64,000 bases of DNA from Oxyruncus cristatus (lineage: Eukaryota; Chordata; Aves; Passeriformes; Cotingidae). The notes beneath the pieces were generated by a model, which made no database searches, had not been told where the DNA came from, and saw only the letters and a program-made list of their open reading frames with translations. Positions 33,621-46,193 of the stretch are shown here, piece after piece. The stretch's first letter is position 1. Each line of letters opens with the position of its first letter. The translations under genes and the position numbers were made by a program. Location: positions 124,001 through 188,000 of the forward strand of contig VXAY01004955.1 in the NCBI GenBank assembly GCA_013399855.1, read 5' to 3'.

Positions 33621-35618
33621 GCATTCTCCTACCAGCTGCAAATCTTTGCTTGGCACAGCCATCAGCATTCATCGCTGATCTTCCATCACATAAGACAGAG
33701 GGACTGCTGCATGCCAGGCATGGCCCATGCACAGCTCAACAAAGCCAGGCAGCCATCATCACACACTGGCATCATCTCCTTATGTCAGCAGTACAAGAGA
33801 TTTTAGGCTGCTAACTTCTACTTCTCTGCCACTTTCCCACTAAATTCTACTCTCCCACTTGCCCACCAGATTCTTAAAACCAACTTCATGTCTGAATTCT
33901 CAGCTAGAGATGGCTCCATAGAGATCCTTAACCCTTATGCTCCTTGTTCTGTACATGTACAAAAACTCTTTCCCTCTTGCCCTCTGAGATGACTGCATTC
34001 AGACACTGATGCTGATCATCTCCAGACTACCATCACCACTGAAAATGCCTTACACCTAGCTGAGTTCAGGCTTTTTGGAAGTAAAGTTCCCAGACCAGCA
34101 ATGAGCTCATCTCTCAACATCTCTCATCTTAGAGCTGTAGATATCAGTACTACAAAGAGAGATACAGGCAAGTTAGGATAGATTGTTTGCTGGACACCAT
34201 TTAGATTAAATTGAATGAGATGTTGGAGAGATTAGAAAAACTCTAGGTGATAATGGTAAAACTTAGCAGAAACTTTAGGAATAAAATAGAAAGGGGAGAA
34301 AATGGAGACATTAAGAGACTAGAGATTGTGTTGAAGACAAATTCAGGTCAGCCATACGTAGGCTGGATACTGGGCATAGGGGACACATTAATCCAGAGGT
34401 TGCAAGAACAAGGCTAGGGCCATCATCAGGGTTGTATAGCAAGCTACCATGCTTAGCCTGGCATTCTGTCCCCTCCTCTTACATCTGTACTGTTGTTGCT
34501 GCACTTGGCCTTCTCCTGCTTGTCTATTGAATGCTAAACATTAGAGGACCTGGGTTTTTTCTTCTTTTCTACTTTCATTTTTTTATGCTTTCCACAGAAG
34601 GCCATGCCTCCTTGCTCTACTTCTGACTGTAGAATACATTAAATATCCACAGACCTCCATGAGAGTAGCCACAAAAACAAGATACGTCATAGGGAATTGG
34701 GCCTTCTTTCTACTAGAAGTGGGACAACAAATCCTCCACCTGCCTATGCATGGCCTCTGAGGTAACTTGAACAGACTGGTATATCCATAGGGTGGGCTAT
34801 TTACTTTAAAATATACCTCTGTAAGAGAACTGTAAGGGTAGAGACAAGTGCCTGCTCAGGAGATGGGTGACTCAGAGAAGAAGACCCCAAGGTGGGTTGG
34901 GTGGTAATAATATCTCAAGAGAACATTACAACATGTGCTGGTACATCAAATCAAAAGAATAAGTGTATCACAAGTGTAAGAATTGAAGGCATGCAGAAGG
35001 AGCAAATTACAAGTCAAAAAGACTTATGGTCCTTTTGCAAAACCCTGAGAAAGCAGAGGACAAATCAGGAGCTGATAGAGGTAGCTGCAGCCATGCTGAT
35101 GCTGAGTGTGAGGGGCTAACACTGTAATACGGCTGCACTCAAGGTGGAGCCACTCACTGGTCTGGCCTCCTGTTTCCCTGAATATCCCAGTGAAGAAGAG
35201 AGTGGGGAGACAGTGGGCTATGCAGGTGTGCCATGCTGGTTTGGTGTGCCACATGCAAAAAAATTGTCTTTATTAGCTCTGCAGGGCATTACCTATACTC
35301 TAGACTTTACATATCATTAAAGGAAAAATTACATGTACTAATTTGAAAGGCTAATTCTGGAGGAATTCTATCAATAACATGCAGCCAGCCCAGAAGATCT
35401 TAGAATAACCCAGTTGTATTTTTACTTTATCCACCTATTCTGTACAGAAGAAAATTCTTAGTAAAAATAGAAAGGATGACCTATTTTTAATAAAGTTGCA
35501 TTTTCAAATGTTTTTGAACTTCGTACATCAATTTTTTCATTTTTTTCTTGGGTATAACTCATATATCAGACAACCATTTAAAATTCTGGTACTCCAACAG
35601 TAGATGCCCAGGTAACCC
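33621..35618. other. unique stretch, pyrimidine-rich then purine-rich
   Basis: The plus strand is C/T-biased from about 33350 to 34030 and A/G-biased from about 34140 to 34340. No gene or repeat family is recognised. The frame at 34892-35119 (+) encodes a 75-residue polar peptide with no known domain. Confidence 0.5.
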
Positions 35619-35786
35619 GAGGAGAGGAGAAGAGAGGGAAGGGGAGAGGGAAGGGGAGAGGAGAGGGGAGAGGAGAGGGAATGGGAGAGGGAATGGGAGA
35701 GGANNNNNNNNNNNNNNNNNNNNNNNNNNNNNNNNNNNNNNNNNNNAGGGAGAGGGGAGGGAAGAGGGAAGGGGAGAGGGAGAGGG
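35619..35786 (+). repeat. purine-only GGGAGA/GGGAA satellite with gap
   Basis: Degenerate (GGGAGA)n, (GGGGAGA)n and GGGAATGGGAGA units run on both sides of a 43-base block of N (35704-35746). Apart from two T in GGGAATGGG units, the visible strand is all purine. Such polypurine mirror-repeat tracts can form triplex (H-DNA), and the repeated G runs could support G-quadruplexes. The gap size is probably arbitrary. Confidence 0.95.
35704..35746. other. assembly gap (43 N)
   Basis: Unresolved bases inside the polypurine satellite. Frames that cross it are artefacts. Confidence 0.99.
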
Positions 35787-38700
35787 CACCATGATAAGGT
35801 CCTGGGTAGAAGAAAACAATACAGCAAGGGGGACCCAGAGCATTACAAAGACAGGAATAAGGAATGGGGAAGGAATATCCTCAGAAGGGTCTAAAGAGGA
35901 CATTTATTCCAGAAGCCTCTCTTTTGGACCTGAGTTGCCTGTTTACTTCAAGTAAACAAACACTTTTATTGCTTGCACATGTTAACAACCCAAGAGGATG
36001 CTCCCATAGCACAAAAAAAACCCCACAAAGCCCAAAAAAAACCAAGGTATATCATTTAGACACTTTGAAATGTGGTATTTGCTTCCTTCCCTTATAGTGC
36101 ACTGGAAAGCTTTCCATGCTACTGAGGTCAGGTTACTACTGGTCTGTTCAAGCTCAGGGCACATTTTTTTCTGTTTTAGACACAGGTGTTATACTTGCTC
36201 TTTTTCAGTCACACAATCCCTCTCTGACTTGTTAGATTTTTAGTTTTACTTCTTTTTATAGGGCTCACAATTTCATATGTCAGTCCTTTCAATAGTCTGG
36301 AATGAAGATTATCTACTGTACTTTCCCTGAACACATTGAGCTCTTTGAAATCTTTTCCCAGCTGAGATGGAAAATTATATTCTAACCATTTCTAGGCAGT
36401 TTTCTCATTACCCAATCTGCTTTTTTTCCCAGCTTCTACTTTGTTATCCTAAGTGAAATCTAATGTAAAATAATAATTGAGTTTGGGGACCATACAGAAG
36501 TTATAGTTAACTTCATCTTCTTTTCTTTGTTCTTTCTTCTCTTTTTATTGTTGAGAACAGAGAACATTTTGATAGATAGTTTCCATTTCCTTTCTAAAAA
36601 CATTTTGGGTAAAACCCTGACTTTGTTCTTCCCATGACTTCAACATCATGAAAATATTTGCTTTTTCTTTAATATATTGTAAATAAGAGATTTTCAAAAC
36701 TTGCTTCTTGATCATGCCTGATTTTACTGAGCATTTTTAACAAGGTGTGTTTGTTAGCATTTTTTAGCATGGTATAATCTTTAAATTGCTGAGGGAGCTT
36801 GCGGGGTTCAAACATCTCATTTCTTTTTAATTTCTCTTTCCCTGGTATTCAAAAATTATGATAACTGATAACTTTCATGAACTCAGGAAGAAACATTGGG
36901 TTTGAGTTAGAAATAGAAGGTTGATTAGCATGTTAAGGAAATAAATGGTAATGTTTACACAGTATATTTATTCTTTCACTTCAACTTTTCCTTCCTGCTT
37001 TTTATGTTTATTCTTTCCATACAGTAGCCATATTCTGATCCGAGTTGCCTTTTTAGGCTTATGATGTTTTAATTTCTCATCCATAATTAATATTACTCTA
37101 ATAATCTTTAGGTATGACTCAGTGTACTACCCTTCACTGTAAGTTGTTCAAGGCTATTTTTATGCCCTAGTACTATTAGCAAGGGAACAGTCTGCACCCA
37201 CAGCTACCTGGAGTACAGCAAAGCTTTTTCTTCCCCCCACTCTGCTCCTCTCTGTTTGCTGTCCCCCACTGACAACACGATGACCCAGGAAGGATTTTCC
37301 TTTTTTGTACTGTCTCACTCCATTTCCATCCTCAGGACAAAATGTGGGGAGAACTCACTGAACTGCAGTTGGCAGGGGTATTTGCAGCACAATAGGGGGT
37401 ATCTGGAGCACAATACCCCCACTTGTTCATCCACTGATAGTTGGTTGAATATTGCATTGCGTTTTCAGAGTTGGATTGTTTGGGGGTTTTTTTAGCTGTC
37501 TGCCCCTCTTATGTATTCACCCTGTCCTGTCCTGATCACTGATCTTCTCCTCCTTGTCCAAGGCCCCTAATTTTTCTTTTCATGAGCCTCTTGTAACTAA
37601 CAAATCCATAAAAAAACTTGTGCCCCTTGCAGCTCGACCCAGTCTAGCTGAGATAAAACCTAAGCCAGACTTATCTAAGGAGTGTGTTCTGTGTAAACAG
37701 ATGAGAGATCTGTGTTATCAAGGGCTAGCAGAAAAGTGGCTCCTGTTTCTGAATGTGCAACAACCATTTCAAAGTTTCCACTCGGATCCAGAAGAAATGC
37801 CCTTTACATTCAGTGAATAAGCTTTCTGGAGGAAAGACAAGCCAATAGTTTTATGTAGCATGAGGAAAGCTGGCAAGAAAACCAACCCTGTATCTGAGAA
37901 GTGGTTGAAATGAAACAATATAAAAAGGCTGGAAACGATATAGTCTTTACTTTTTTTTTTTTCCCCCACTGCCAAATATAAAGGGAAAAGATGGATGATG
38001 TTCAGCTGATGGACTATCACCAACAGAAACAGCTGCTCAGGCTCTTACAGAAGATATCTTTTTTCTCAGTGCAGAACTGGGAATATTTCTCTCCAAAAAA
38101 CATAAAACCTTCAATAAAATCTCATGCAACAAAACAGCAATTTGAATTGTTTTCCAATATCTGGCTATAGAGGCACATAGTCACTGGTGTTGCATTCTTA
38201 CATTGAAGTTAAAAAAGACGAATAAAGGACTAGTATCTAAATGGATATCAGTGGAAAATAGGATTATTTGAGTGGACTCATCTCCTAGGTGGTTAAAAAT
38301 AAGATATTCAGGTAATTTTCAAAATGCAAAGCTATCTTATACAATGGAGACAGCTAAAAAGTACCATTTGCTAGCCTGAAGAGAATGATTTGTAGTCATC
38401 AGGATCCTGCAGGTAGTTGAGGATATCTGCATTGGCATATTCTGCACTACTGCAAGCATATTATTGTAGTGAAATGATGCACATGTATGAATGTAATTGC
38501 CCTCTAGTGCATAGCACTGGAACTGATCCCAGCTGGGACATAGGACCACACTGCTCAAGAAAGGAAAAAGATCCTAAAAAAAGTTTTGAAATTAGTTAAG
38601 ACAAAACCAAACCATGGTGGCGTCAGGAGGCTCTGAGGAGACACGGATGTGATACGGGAGGGAATCCAGAATGCAGCAAAACCATCCTGACATCTGAACC

Positions 38701-41700
38701 AACACACAGTAAGTGGGGATGACTGGGGGATTTGTTTCAAAACCTCAGGGCTCCTCCTAACCCAAATGCTAACACAGACATGGCCATTAAGAGCCTAAAT
38801 AACCAGGGGCCTCTTGTTCTGCATCACTTCCAGTTGTTTGTTCAGGGTCATGTTTCACAGGAGGCTCGGGGTGCAATTCCATAACCTTTCAGTAAATCTG
38901 ATATTTCTGTTAGTGCTGACAAAAAATGAAATGTTCTGAAGGTGATAATTCTTTCCGCAGGTGTGCAAGAGAATGAGCCCTGCATTTTACATGTAAATCA
39001 TAAGCAAAATCCTCTCTATGCTACTAAGAAAACCTTGAATGAAAGTTCAAAAGTGAGTTCATCCCCCCAGACTCCACATTGGATTTTTTTTTGTGTTACT
39101 ACTCACTATATGAGATGTAATGATATTGCAGAGCAAAGTATTTTGACTCTTGATGTGAATTAATTATTTGGCAACTTGTCTAGTTCACATCCATGTCTCA
39201 CTAGTAGTTTGTTCACGAATATGAGCCCTCTGTTGGTCCTGTTACTATGTCTAGTCTTCTAGTTAGTGTCCCTCACTACAGTTCCCTATAACAAGCTGGG
39301 TTCAAGTTGTTGAAACTTCTTAAGGTCTTTCCAGTATCAGATTAAGTCTGGATTCCTTTTAAGTCAGTGGTGAAATTCCTACCAACTTTCACAGAATGTT
39401 GGCCATATCGATCTCAGTATATGCCATCTCTTCACTATTTGTCTTTGTATAAGACCTCATCAAAGTTTTAAATCTGCAAAACTGTATCTGAGAGTTTGCA
39501 TCCTTAATAATAAGATCTACATATTTTCCAGTCATCAGCATAAAAGAAAAAAGTCAGTTTTTGCAGATAATGTTCCTGTTTTTCCAACAATTATCCTTCT
39601 TTTCAGAGAGAATAAATACATTCCCAGTGCAGTAGACCCTTTTCACAATACCATCTAGGAAGGGGCCTCTTTGACCAGACATTTGCAGAAAAACTGTGTT
39701 GCTACATTTAAATTTCCAAGACTCAGTCGCAAGCAAGTTAGTAGAGTTCTATTACAGTTGTGATGCATGAACTGCACATTGTTATGGTAATGACATTTTT
39801 CTTTCTTCACTTTGAAGTAGCAGAGTAAATACAAAGAATACCACATTGGTCTTGGAATGATAACTCCTTTGCCTCCATTCTGCATAACGGTGCAGAAATC
39901 AGAATTGCATGTGAAAAAATTAAACCACGATACAGTTCATTCAGTGTTTCTGCTAGCTTAACAAAGGTCAAAACTAAACCAAATCATCTGCAAGCATTAA
40001 CTTAAAATAAGTGAATGGAAATATACGTAACACTTTACCTAGCCATCAGCCATGCCACCCAGGAAGTTGATGTTCTAGTTCAAGGATGGCCTTGGAGCAG
40101 GATCCAGATCAGCACAACTGTGCTCTGGAAGCATCATGGTGGTTTACAGGGGCAGTAAAAATACAGTATTGTTTCTTCATATAATCATCATAAAATATTA
40201 CAGCTGACCAGATGGTGGAGCAATTACATTTCCATAGTTCTAAATGGCTATTTAGCTTATTCACTCGTGAACTGTTAATTAAATTGGAAAATATATCATT
40301 TATATTCGAAGGGAAGACGTAACTATAGGGGACATGCTTAAACAAGACTCAAAAATTTTATTAAACCAGAGATCAATTTCCTTCTCCTCCCCAGCCAAAC
40401 TAATAATCAATAAACAAAAAGTCTTTGATAATAAGTCTGCGGTGTAAACAGATGATAGGCAAGAAACTCAGGGATGTGAACTGTGACGAGAGCACATGTG
40501 TGCAACACATAAGTTGTTTGCTGCAAAAGATCTGAACCCCTCCAGCTGTATGGGTAAACACATGCTGCACTGAGGATCCCTCTCTCACACACACACAGAT
40601 GATGTGCTGTGTGAAAGTAACCCCCTCCTCCAGAACCAGACAGCACTGACAAAACACCCTGTGCATCAGGTCATGTTTGTGTGGGTATTTGTCTTAATTC
40701 AGCTGCAACACAGCTTGTGGGTTCAGCTTTATGCAATAGCTAATCAATATGGTATTAAATTCTATTTCAAACTGAGGTTTAATTTGGCCAAACAGACGTA
40801 CATTTCAAACCCCTTATCCATTAGGGCAATGATACATTTCTATATTGTTATATATTCCTATTGTTACAAAGTGAATTTTTGCATCATTACCTTGATATAG
40901 ATACATAGGATCTAATTAATTAACAAACAAAGGAGTCTTGGGGCTGAAGTGAATAAGGCAGGGAAGGTTTTTAGGAAGAAGCAATATCTTTTATTGGACA
41001 ATTTAACTTTATTGGAAAAAGAACAGATAATACTTCTTTATGACTGAAACAGACGAGCAGAGAAGGGTTTAATGTAGCTTAATGCATTTTCTTTAAACCT
41101 CTTTCTTTTAGTTAATTCAGCTTTCCTGAGAGTCTCTGCATAGACTAACCCTCAGGCTTCTGAGCACAGAACTGCAAAGTGTTGGGAGTGCTCAGCTCCC
41201 ACCCAGCCCCCAGACAAAGGTATTTGAGTCTCAGCCCTTCTGTGGTATCACTCCTTTGAAAAGGTAAGGCAAAGGCTCCCCACCATCTCTGTCCCATAGC
41301 CATGGTGTGCCTTGTGGTGCCAGAGGGCAAGGAGGATGGATGTACATGCTCACTGCTGGGGTGTGTGCCTTGTCTCCCTTTCCCCTTCCCCTGGTGAATC
41401 ATGATCCTAATTCTGATGGACAACTACAACTGCCCTAAGCCTGTCTGGGCTTCTCTCTGTCCATGGATCAGGAAAGCACAGTCTGTTTTTATTGTCCATG
41501 AGGTTAAAAATACCCAAACCAGCTTGATCAAGAAAATGTAAAGGAAAAAAAAAAGGAATGGAGACCTATGTCTCATCCACCATACAATGACTTCAGGTAC
41601 CAGGAGACCTTGGTAACCTGGGTTTGTTGAGACAAAGCAGACTTCAAAAACTGGAGTTTGATGTAACTTGAAAAAAAATTAACATACTAAATGATTTTAT

Positions 41701-44635
41701 GGTATGTCTACCAGGGGTGTTCATACACATAGCTGATCATTTCTGTCCATTTGATTTCTCAGTAATTTTCAAATCTTCCTCATGTTAAATGTAAAATATT
41801 TGTGAGAGCTGCAGGAGAAGGGACCCAGACACACACATACCACAGTAGCTGCAACACTGACATTTAGGAGGAATCATCCAAGTACATAATTCACAATTTT
41901 TCTTCTTCAAAGAATTTTTGAAGTGTCTCATGTTAAAGTAGCCTATGACAGTACCTTAAGATATATGAAATTATATGTAAGAAGTAATATTCCTAACCAT
42001 CATGTAATGTGTATAACTAAAATTCTCTCTCATAAAGAGCTCCCTTTTAAGACTTGTCTCCTCTTTCCCATGGGAAGCTCACAACTTTGTGCTTGCCCTT
42101 GCTCCAGACCCCCAAGTTCTGCTGCACCATCACTCTAATGAAGCCTGGCTGGAGGGGAGATGGCAGCATGGCTCTTAGTCCAGTGATCAAGAGCACTGCT
42201 GTTTTAGAGGACAGGCATGATACTTGACTCCCTGGGTGATCTCCAGGGCAGTAATTGATGGTAAATAAAATGGCAAATGATCAGCCAAGGCATCCTGTTT
42301 TTTTTCCCTACGGTGGCAATTTCTGAATGCAGACCCAGAGCAAGAGCTTCTCTTCACACCTCCTGGCACCTCAGACAGAACCTCAGTAAGGTTATTTTCT
42401 GATGATTCGTTGGACTTCCTTTGTCATTTCCTGGCTCATGTATCCCTTCCTTTTAACACTGTAGTTGTTCTTTAAAAGTATTTCAGGTAGTTTAAACTCT
42501 GCCATGGATAGCACTACCAGCACATAGCAGGCCAGCACCCATATTCGTATCTAAAGTCCTGGATAGTCTTGTACAGCCAGCCCTTAAGCCTGTTTTTGCC
42601 TCCATGGCTTTAGTCCCCTATTAGTGAAAGCTAGCACATGATGTAAATATGAAGAACTGGCTTTCTTAAAAGCACTAGAAGGCATGTGCTTTTAATGAAA
42701 AATAAGGGACAAAACTAGAATTAGCTGCTGCCTCTTTTTTTGAGCCATGTCTGTAATACTCCATTAAAGGAAAAGAGAGTCTGAGCTTTGAGAGCAAAGC
42801 CAGTTCAAGTCTTCACACCAGGGAAGGACAAGTGGATTGGTTTCTATTTTTAACATTTTGTTTGTAGTGAAAAACAAGTGTATTTGGTCTAGCGCATATT
42901 ACAGAAAATGCATCTTTAAGTGGGAACTATACAAAACATACTGGTACTCAAAACTTCCAAATTTAGGAGAACTATAGTTAGCATTTTATGGAAATGTGTA
43001 AGTGATGCAAACTGCAGGTACTATCCTCACTTTTCTTCATCCAGAGAATCCCAAGCTGCTTCACAGTGAATTAATTCAGGAAGACTTTGGAAGACATCTT
43101 TAGTTCAGAAGTTTTTGCGCTCATTTGGCATTTAGTGAAGTGGGGTATCCACATGACTGTGTGCTCTTTGAAGAGAGCAACCGAAAACACTGGCTTGAGT
43201 CTATGGGTATGACCTTTAGCAATATGTTAACAGTCCCACTTGCAGACTATTTGCAAGAATCAGTTTTCCTTCCCTTCACTTCAAAGTTGGATGCTGAATT
43301 ATACAACTCTCCAATTCTTCTGACTGGTCTTTCTGTTCTCTGGAGACTGACTCATTTCCTGTATTTGAACAAGATAGTAAAAGTGGATATAAAATATTCT
43401 TTTGCAATTGTAATCAGAATAGCTCTCAGTGCTGATATTAATAGTGAATTCTAAGATGCTGCCTGATAACAGCTGAGTTTATGGTTTCATGGGCTAGATT
43501 CTGCTCTCATTTATTTCATTGTAAACCCAGGGTAACTCCCAGAAGTCAAGGGACTTACTCTGAATTTCTGCAAAGATAGCAGAGGTATGCCTCTTGCCGT
43601 GTTTATGCTGTGGTGGGGGGGCTTATATTACCAATTTGGATACGTGAATCAGTGCACAGATGAACCAGACATTCTCTAAAATGAAAACACTGCTTTTTGG
43701 ATTAATTTGTATAAAGAGATCCATTGTTTGACTGCTTCTCTGACTCAGGTAGTTCTTAGTTAAACTCTATTGCCTCTGTCAGACCTTCCCTGTCATTTTT
43801 TCACTACATTCTGTACAATGTTCTCCAAAACATCTAAGCATGAAAACTTGCAGAATTCAAGACAGAGGTACAGAAACAACAGGCAGAAATAGCTATCTTT
43901 TATCAGTGAGGCATGTGGCTCTTAGTAGTTTTAAGGAGAGGCTGTTGAGTAAGAGCTCTTTTGGAATGCAGTTTGTCTGTTAATTCTTGATTTTGCCAGC
44001 TGCTATGTGGCTTCAGACTTTGCAGAAGTTGTGTGCATATCCATGTGTGCATGTTTGAAGAAGTGTGGGAGGATCTCACACTGAATCATGTTCTGCTGAT
44101 TAGAGTTCAGAGGCTGAACTTCAGAACAAAAATCTGAAATTCACCTCTTTCATAGTTCCAGTCAGCAGTGTTCCTTTGGCACATCTGCCCTAAGCATACA
44201 GAGGAAAAGTATCAAACAAATAACATGTTGGAATTTCACGATCATCCCATGCCAATTTTTTCCTCTTTTGATACAAAAATCTATCGTGGCATCTTCAGTT
44301 TAAAGAAAGAAGAGAAAACAAGCCTGTCTGGGCTCAGACCAAGGCAAGTAGAGAAGCGCCCCTGCCTGCTTGCTGGGCTAACCACTGCAAGCACATTTTT
44401 AGTTACTCTTGGTCTCAGAGAAGTTAGGCATTAAATATGGAGCTTCATATTTCTACATGGCCACACCAATTCTGCAGCAACTCAAAGATACCTTTGGTGT
44501 CTCTTTTGTGGGCTTAAGTATGTGAATTACACTGGTTGTCTGCTTGTTTTCTAGTGTGTATGTTTTCCATGTTTCAAAGATTACCACTTCACATTATAAA
44601 CCAACCTTCTAGGAGAGACAGGCATGGGAAAAAAA
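35787..44635. other. long unique non-coding stretch
   Basis: Nearly 9 kb with no gene or interspersed repeat recognised. Frames with the most protein-like composition are 37554-37820 (+, includes RPSLAEIKPKPDLSKECVLC, preceded by a possible acceptor CCCCTTGCAG near 37631) and 43125-43454 (+, 109 codons). Neither matches a family I know. A short CA run lies near 40588-40599. The rest is AT-rich and unremarkable. Confidence 0.5.
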
Positions 44636-44655
44636 CCAAACCAAACCAAACCAAA
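44636..44655 (+). repeat. (CCAAA)4 microsatellite
   Basis: Four tandem CCAAA units preceded by a short A run. Confidence 0.9.
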
Positions 44656-45278
44656 AGAAAACGAATTGCTAGAAATCTTACGACAAGGCACATTAAAGCT
44701 GGTATTTACGTAACTCTTCTTATCTCAGTTTCTTACCCAGAAATATCATCTCAGACATATGTTCAGAATATCATTAGTCTTTTTTAAGGTTTGTAGGGTT
44801 GCAAGAGCATTCTGCAAGCTCCAGTTTGGTCTCAGTTGTCTGAAGTAACTATAGAAGTTAGAGTTTAGGTGCAATTCAGCTTTCCTCTGTACTACTGGGC
44901 ATTGCAAATGAGCAGATTTGAAGCATGGTTACAGTCTGATTGCTCAAGCTCAATTTGGAAGCAATGTCGTGAGAAGTCTTTATGTCTTTAACCTGGTGCT
45001 GTGCCCAGATCCAAATCATATCAGTCCTGTGTTTATACCAACAGGACAGACATAACAATTTAGACACTGGTCTCATGTCCAAGGTTTTGCACATCCTACC
45101 CCTGGTGTCTACATGCCCAGTGGATTTCAGGAACTTTCATGAGGGACTAAGTTTTAGGAAAAATTGAAAAAGATTCTGATCATATGGGCCAAGATTTACA
45201 AACTTTACCTTTTATTAAGGTTTGGGCTAGGCATAAATATCAAATGGAGAAAATCATATGAAAGTCATTTATGGGACT
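44656..45278. other. unique non-coding sequence
   Basis: No gene or repeat recognised. Two overlapping short frames (44876-45094 minus, 44982-45167 plus) have no domain. Confidence 0.5.
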
Positions 45279-46193
45279 TTAGGGTTCACAGAGACTCCTA
45301 CAAGGTGCCAGAGTGATGAAGCTGTCTGAGGACTCCTCGTGGAGCGCCATGCCAAAGTCTACTGACACCTTTTGAGGGAAAGGACTGAAAAGGCGGTTTG
45401 GCTTTGAGGTCCTGTCAGAGAGTCTGTAAAATTCAGGGAAGTTCAAGGTTATCTCTTGACACACATCAGTCAGTGTGGATGACATACAAACTTCAGGGCA
45501 GCTCAGCTTCTCGGGGGGATATCTGGCTCCTGGGCATCTAGATGATCCTGAGAGCACTATCGGCAAGATCAATGCCAATGCGACTGCCGTAAATCCTTAG
45601 CCCAGTGCTAGACCCGCGGCCTGCTCTTGCAGCCCTAACAGCCACCGTTCATCTGGCTGAGGGCCCTGGTCCTCTTTGGGAGGAGCAATGAATATGCACA
45701 ACACGTGCCAAATAATAATGAACTACTTGATTACCTAAATGGAACTGTGGGAAGTAGGGCTGATGGACCTAGCTGAATGCCAGATTGTTATTAAAGCTGG
45801 GTTTAAAAGTGACACCATTTCAGTGTGTCATCTCTTGGCAGACTGCCTGTTCAGAGGACCCTTGCAAGGGATCTCACTGGGGGATGCTGGAGAGTGGAGA
45901 GCTGTCAATTCATGTGAGGAGGTCTACAAGGCAGAACTATTTTATTAATGGAGTGTTTGGCTCTTTTGGATACTGTGGGAGAACAAGGAGGCTTCATCAG
46001 CGCTCTTTTCACCTTGCGTGAGACAGGGCAACTAGAACTGCTCCAGTGCCTGCAGGAGCTTGTAATCGTGGCAGAGGACAGTCAACGTGATGCTTTACAA
46101 TATCTCTCGAGGGGTTGGGGCACTTCTTCTCCTAAAAGAAAATATCATTATGTGTTTCTTGGATGTCATAGATGTACATCAAATAAAACTTAA
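45279..46193. other. GC-richer island with open frames on both strands
   Basis: The minus-strand frame at 45279-45578 (99 codons) starts with a hydrophobic segment (MALILPIVLSG) that resembles a weak signal sequence. It continues with spaced Cys residues and FSPFPQKVSVDFGMALHEES. The plus strand has frames at 45739-45948, 45785-46021 and 45948-46193 in overlapping registers. The last contains a leucine-rich helix-like stretch (LRETGQLELLQCLQELVIV). None matches a family I know. The island could be an old retrocopy, a decayed exon or chance. Confidence 0.2.

Noticed and set aside
35537..35955. Long frames on both strands through the GGGAGA tract
   Set aside because: Artefacts of low-complexity purine sequence and N bases.
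37554..37820. 88-codon plus-strand frame with protein-like composition and a possible acceptor near 37631
   Set aside because: No matching donor before the stop, no recognisable family and no poly(A) signal close by. Kept only as a remark in the region entry.
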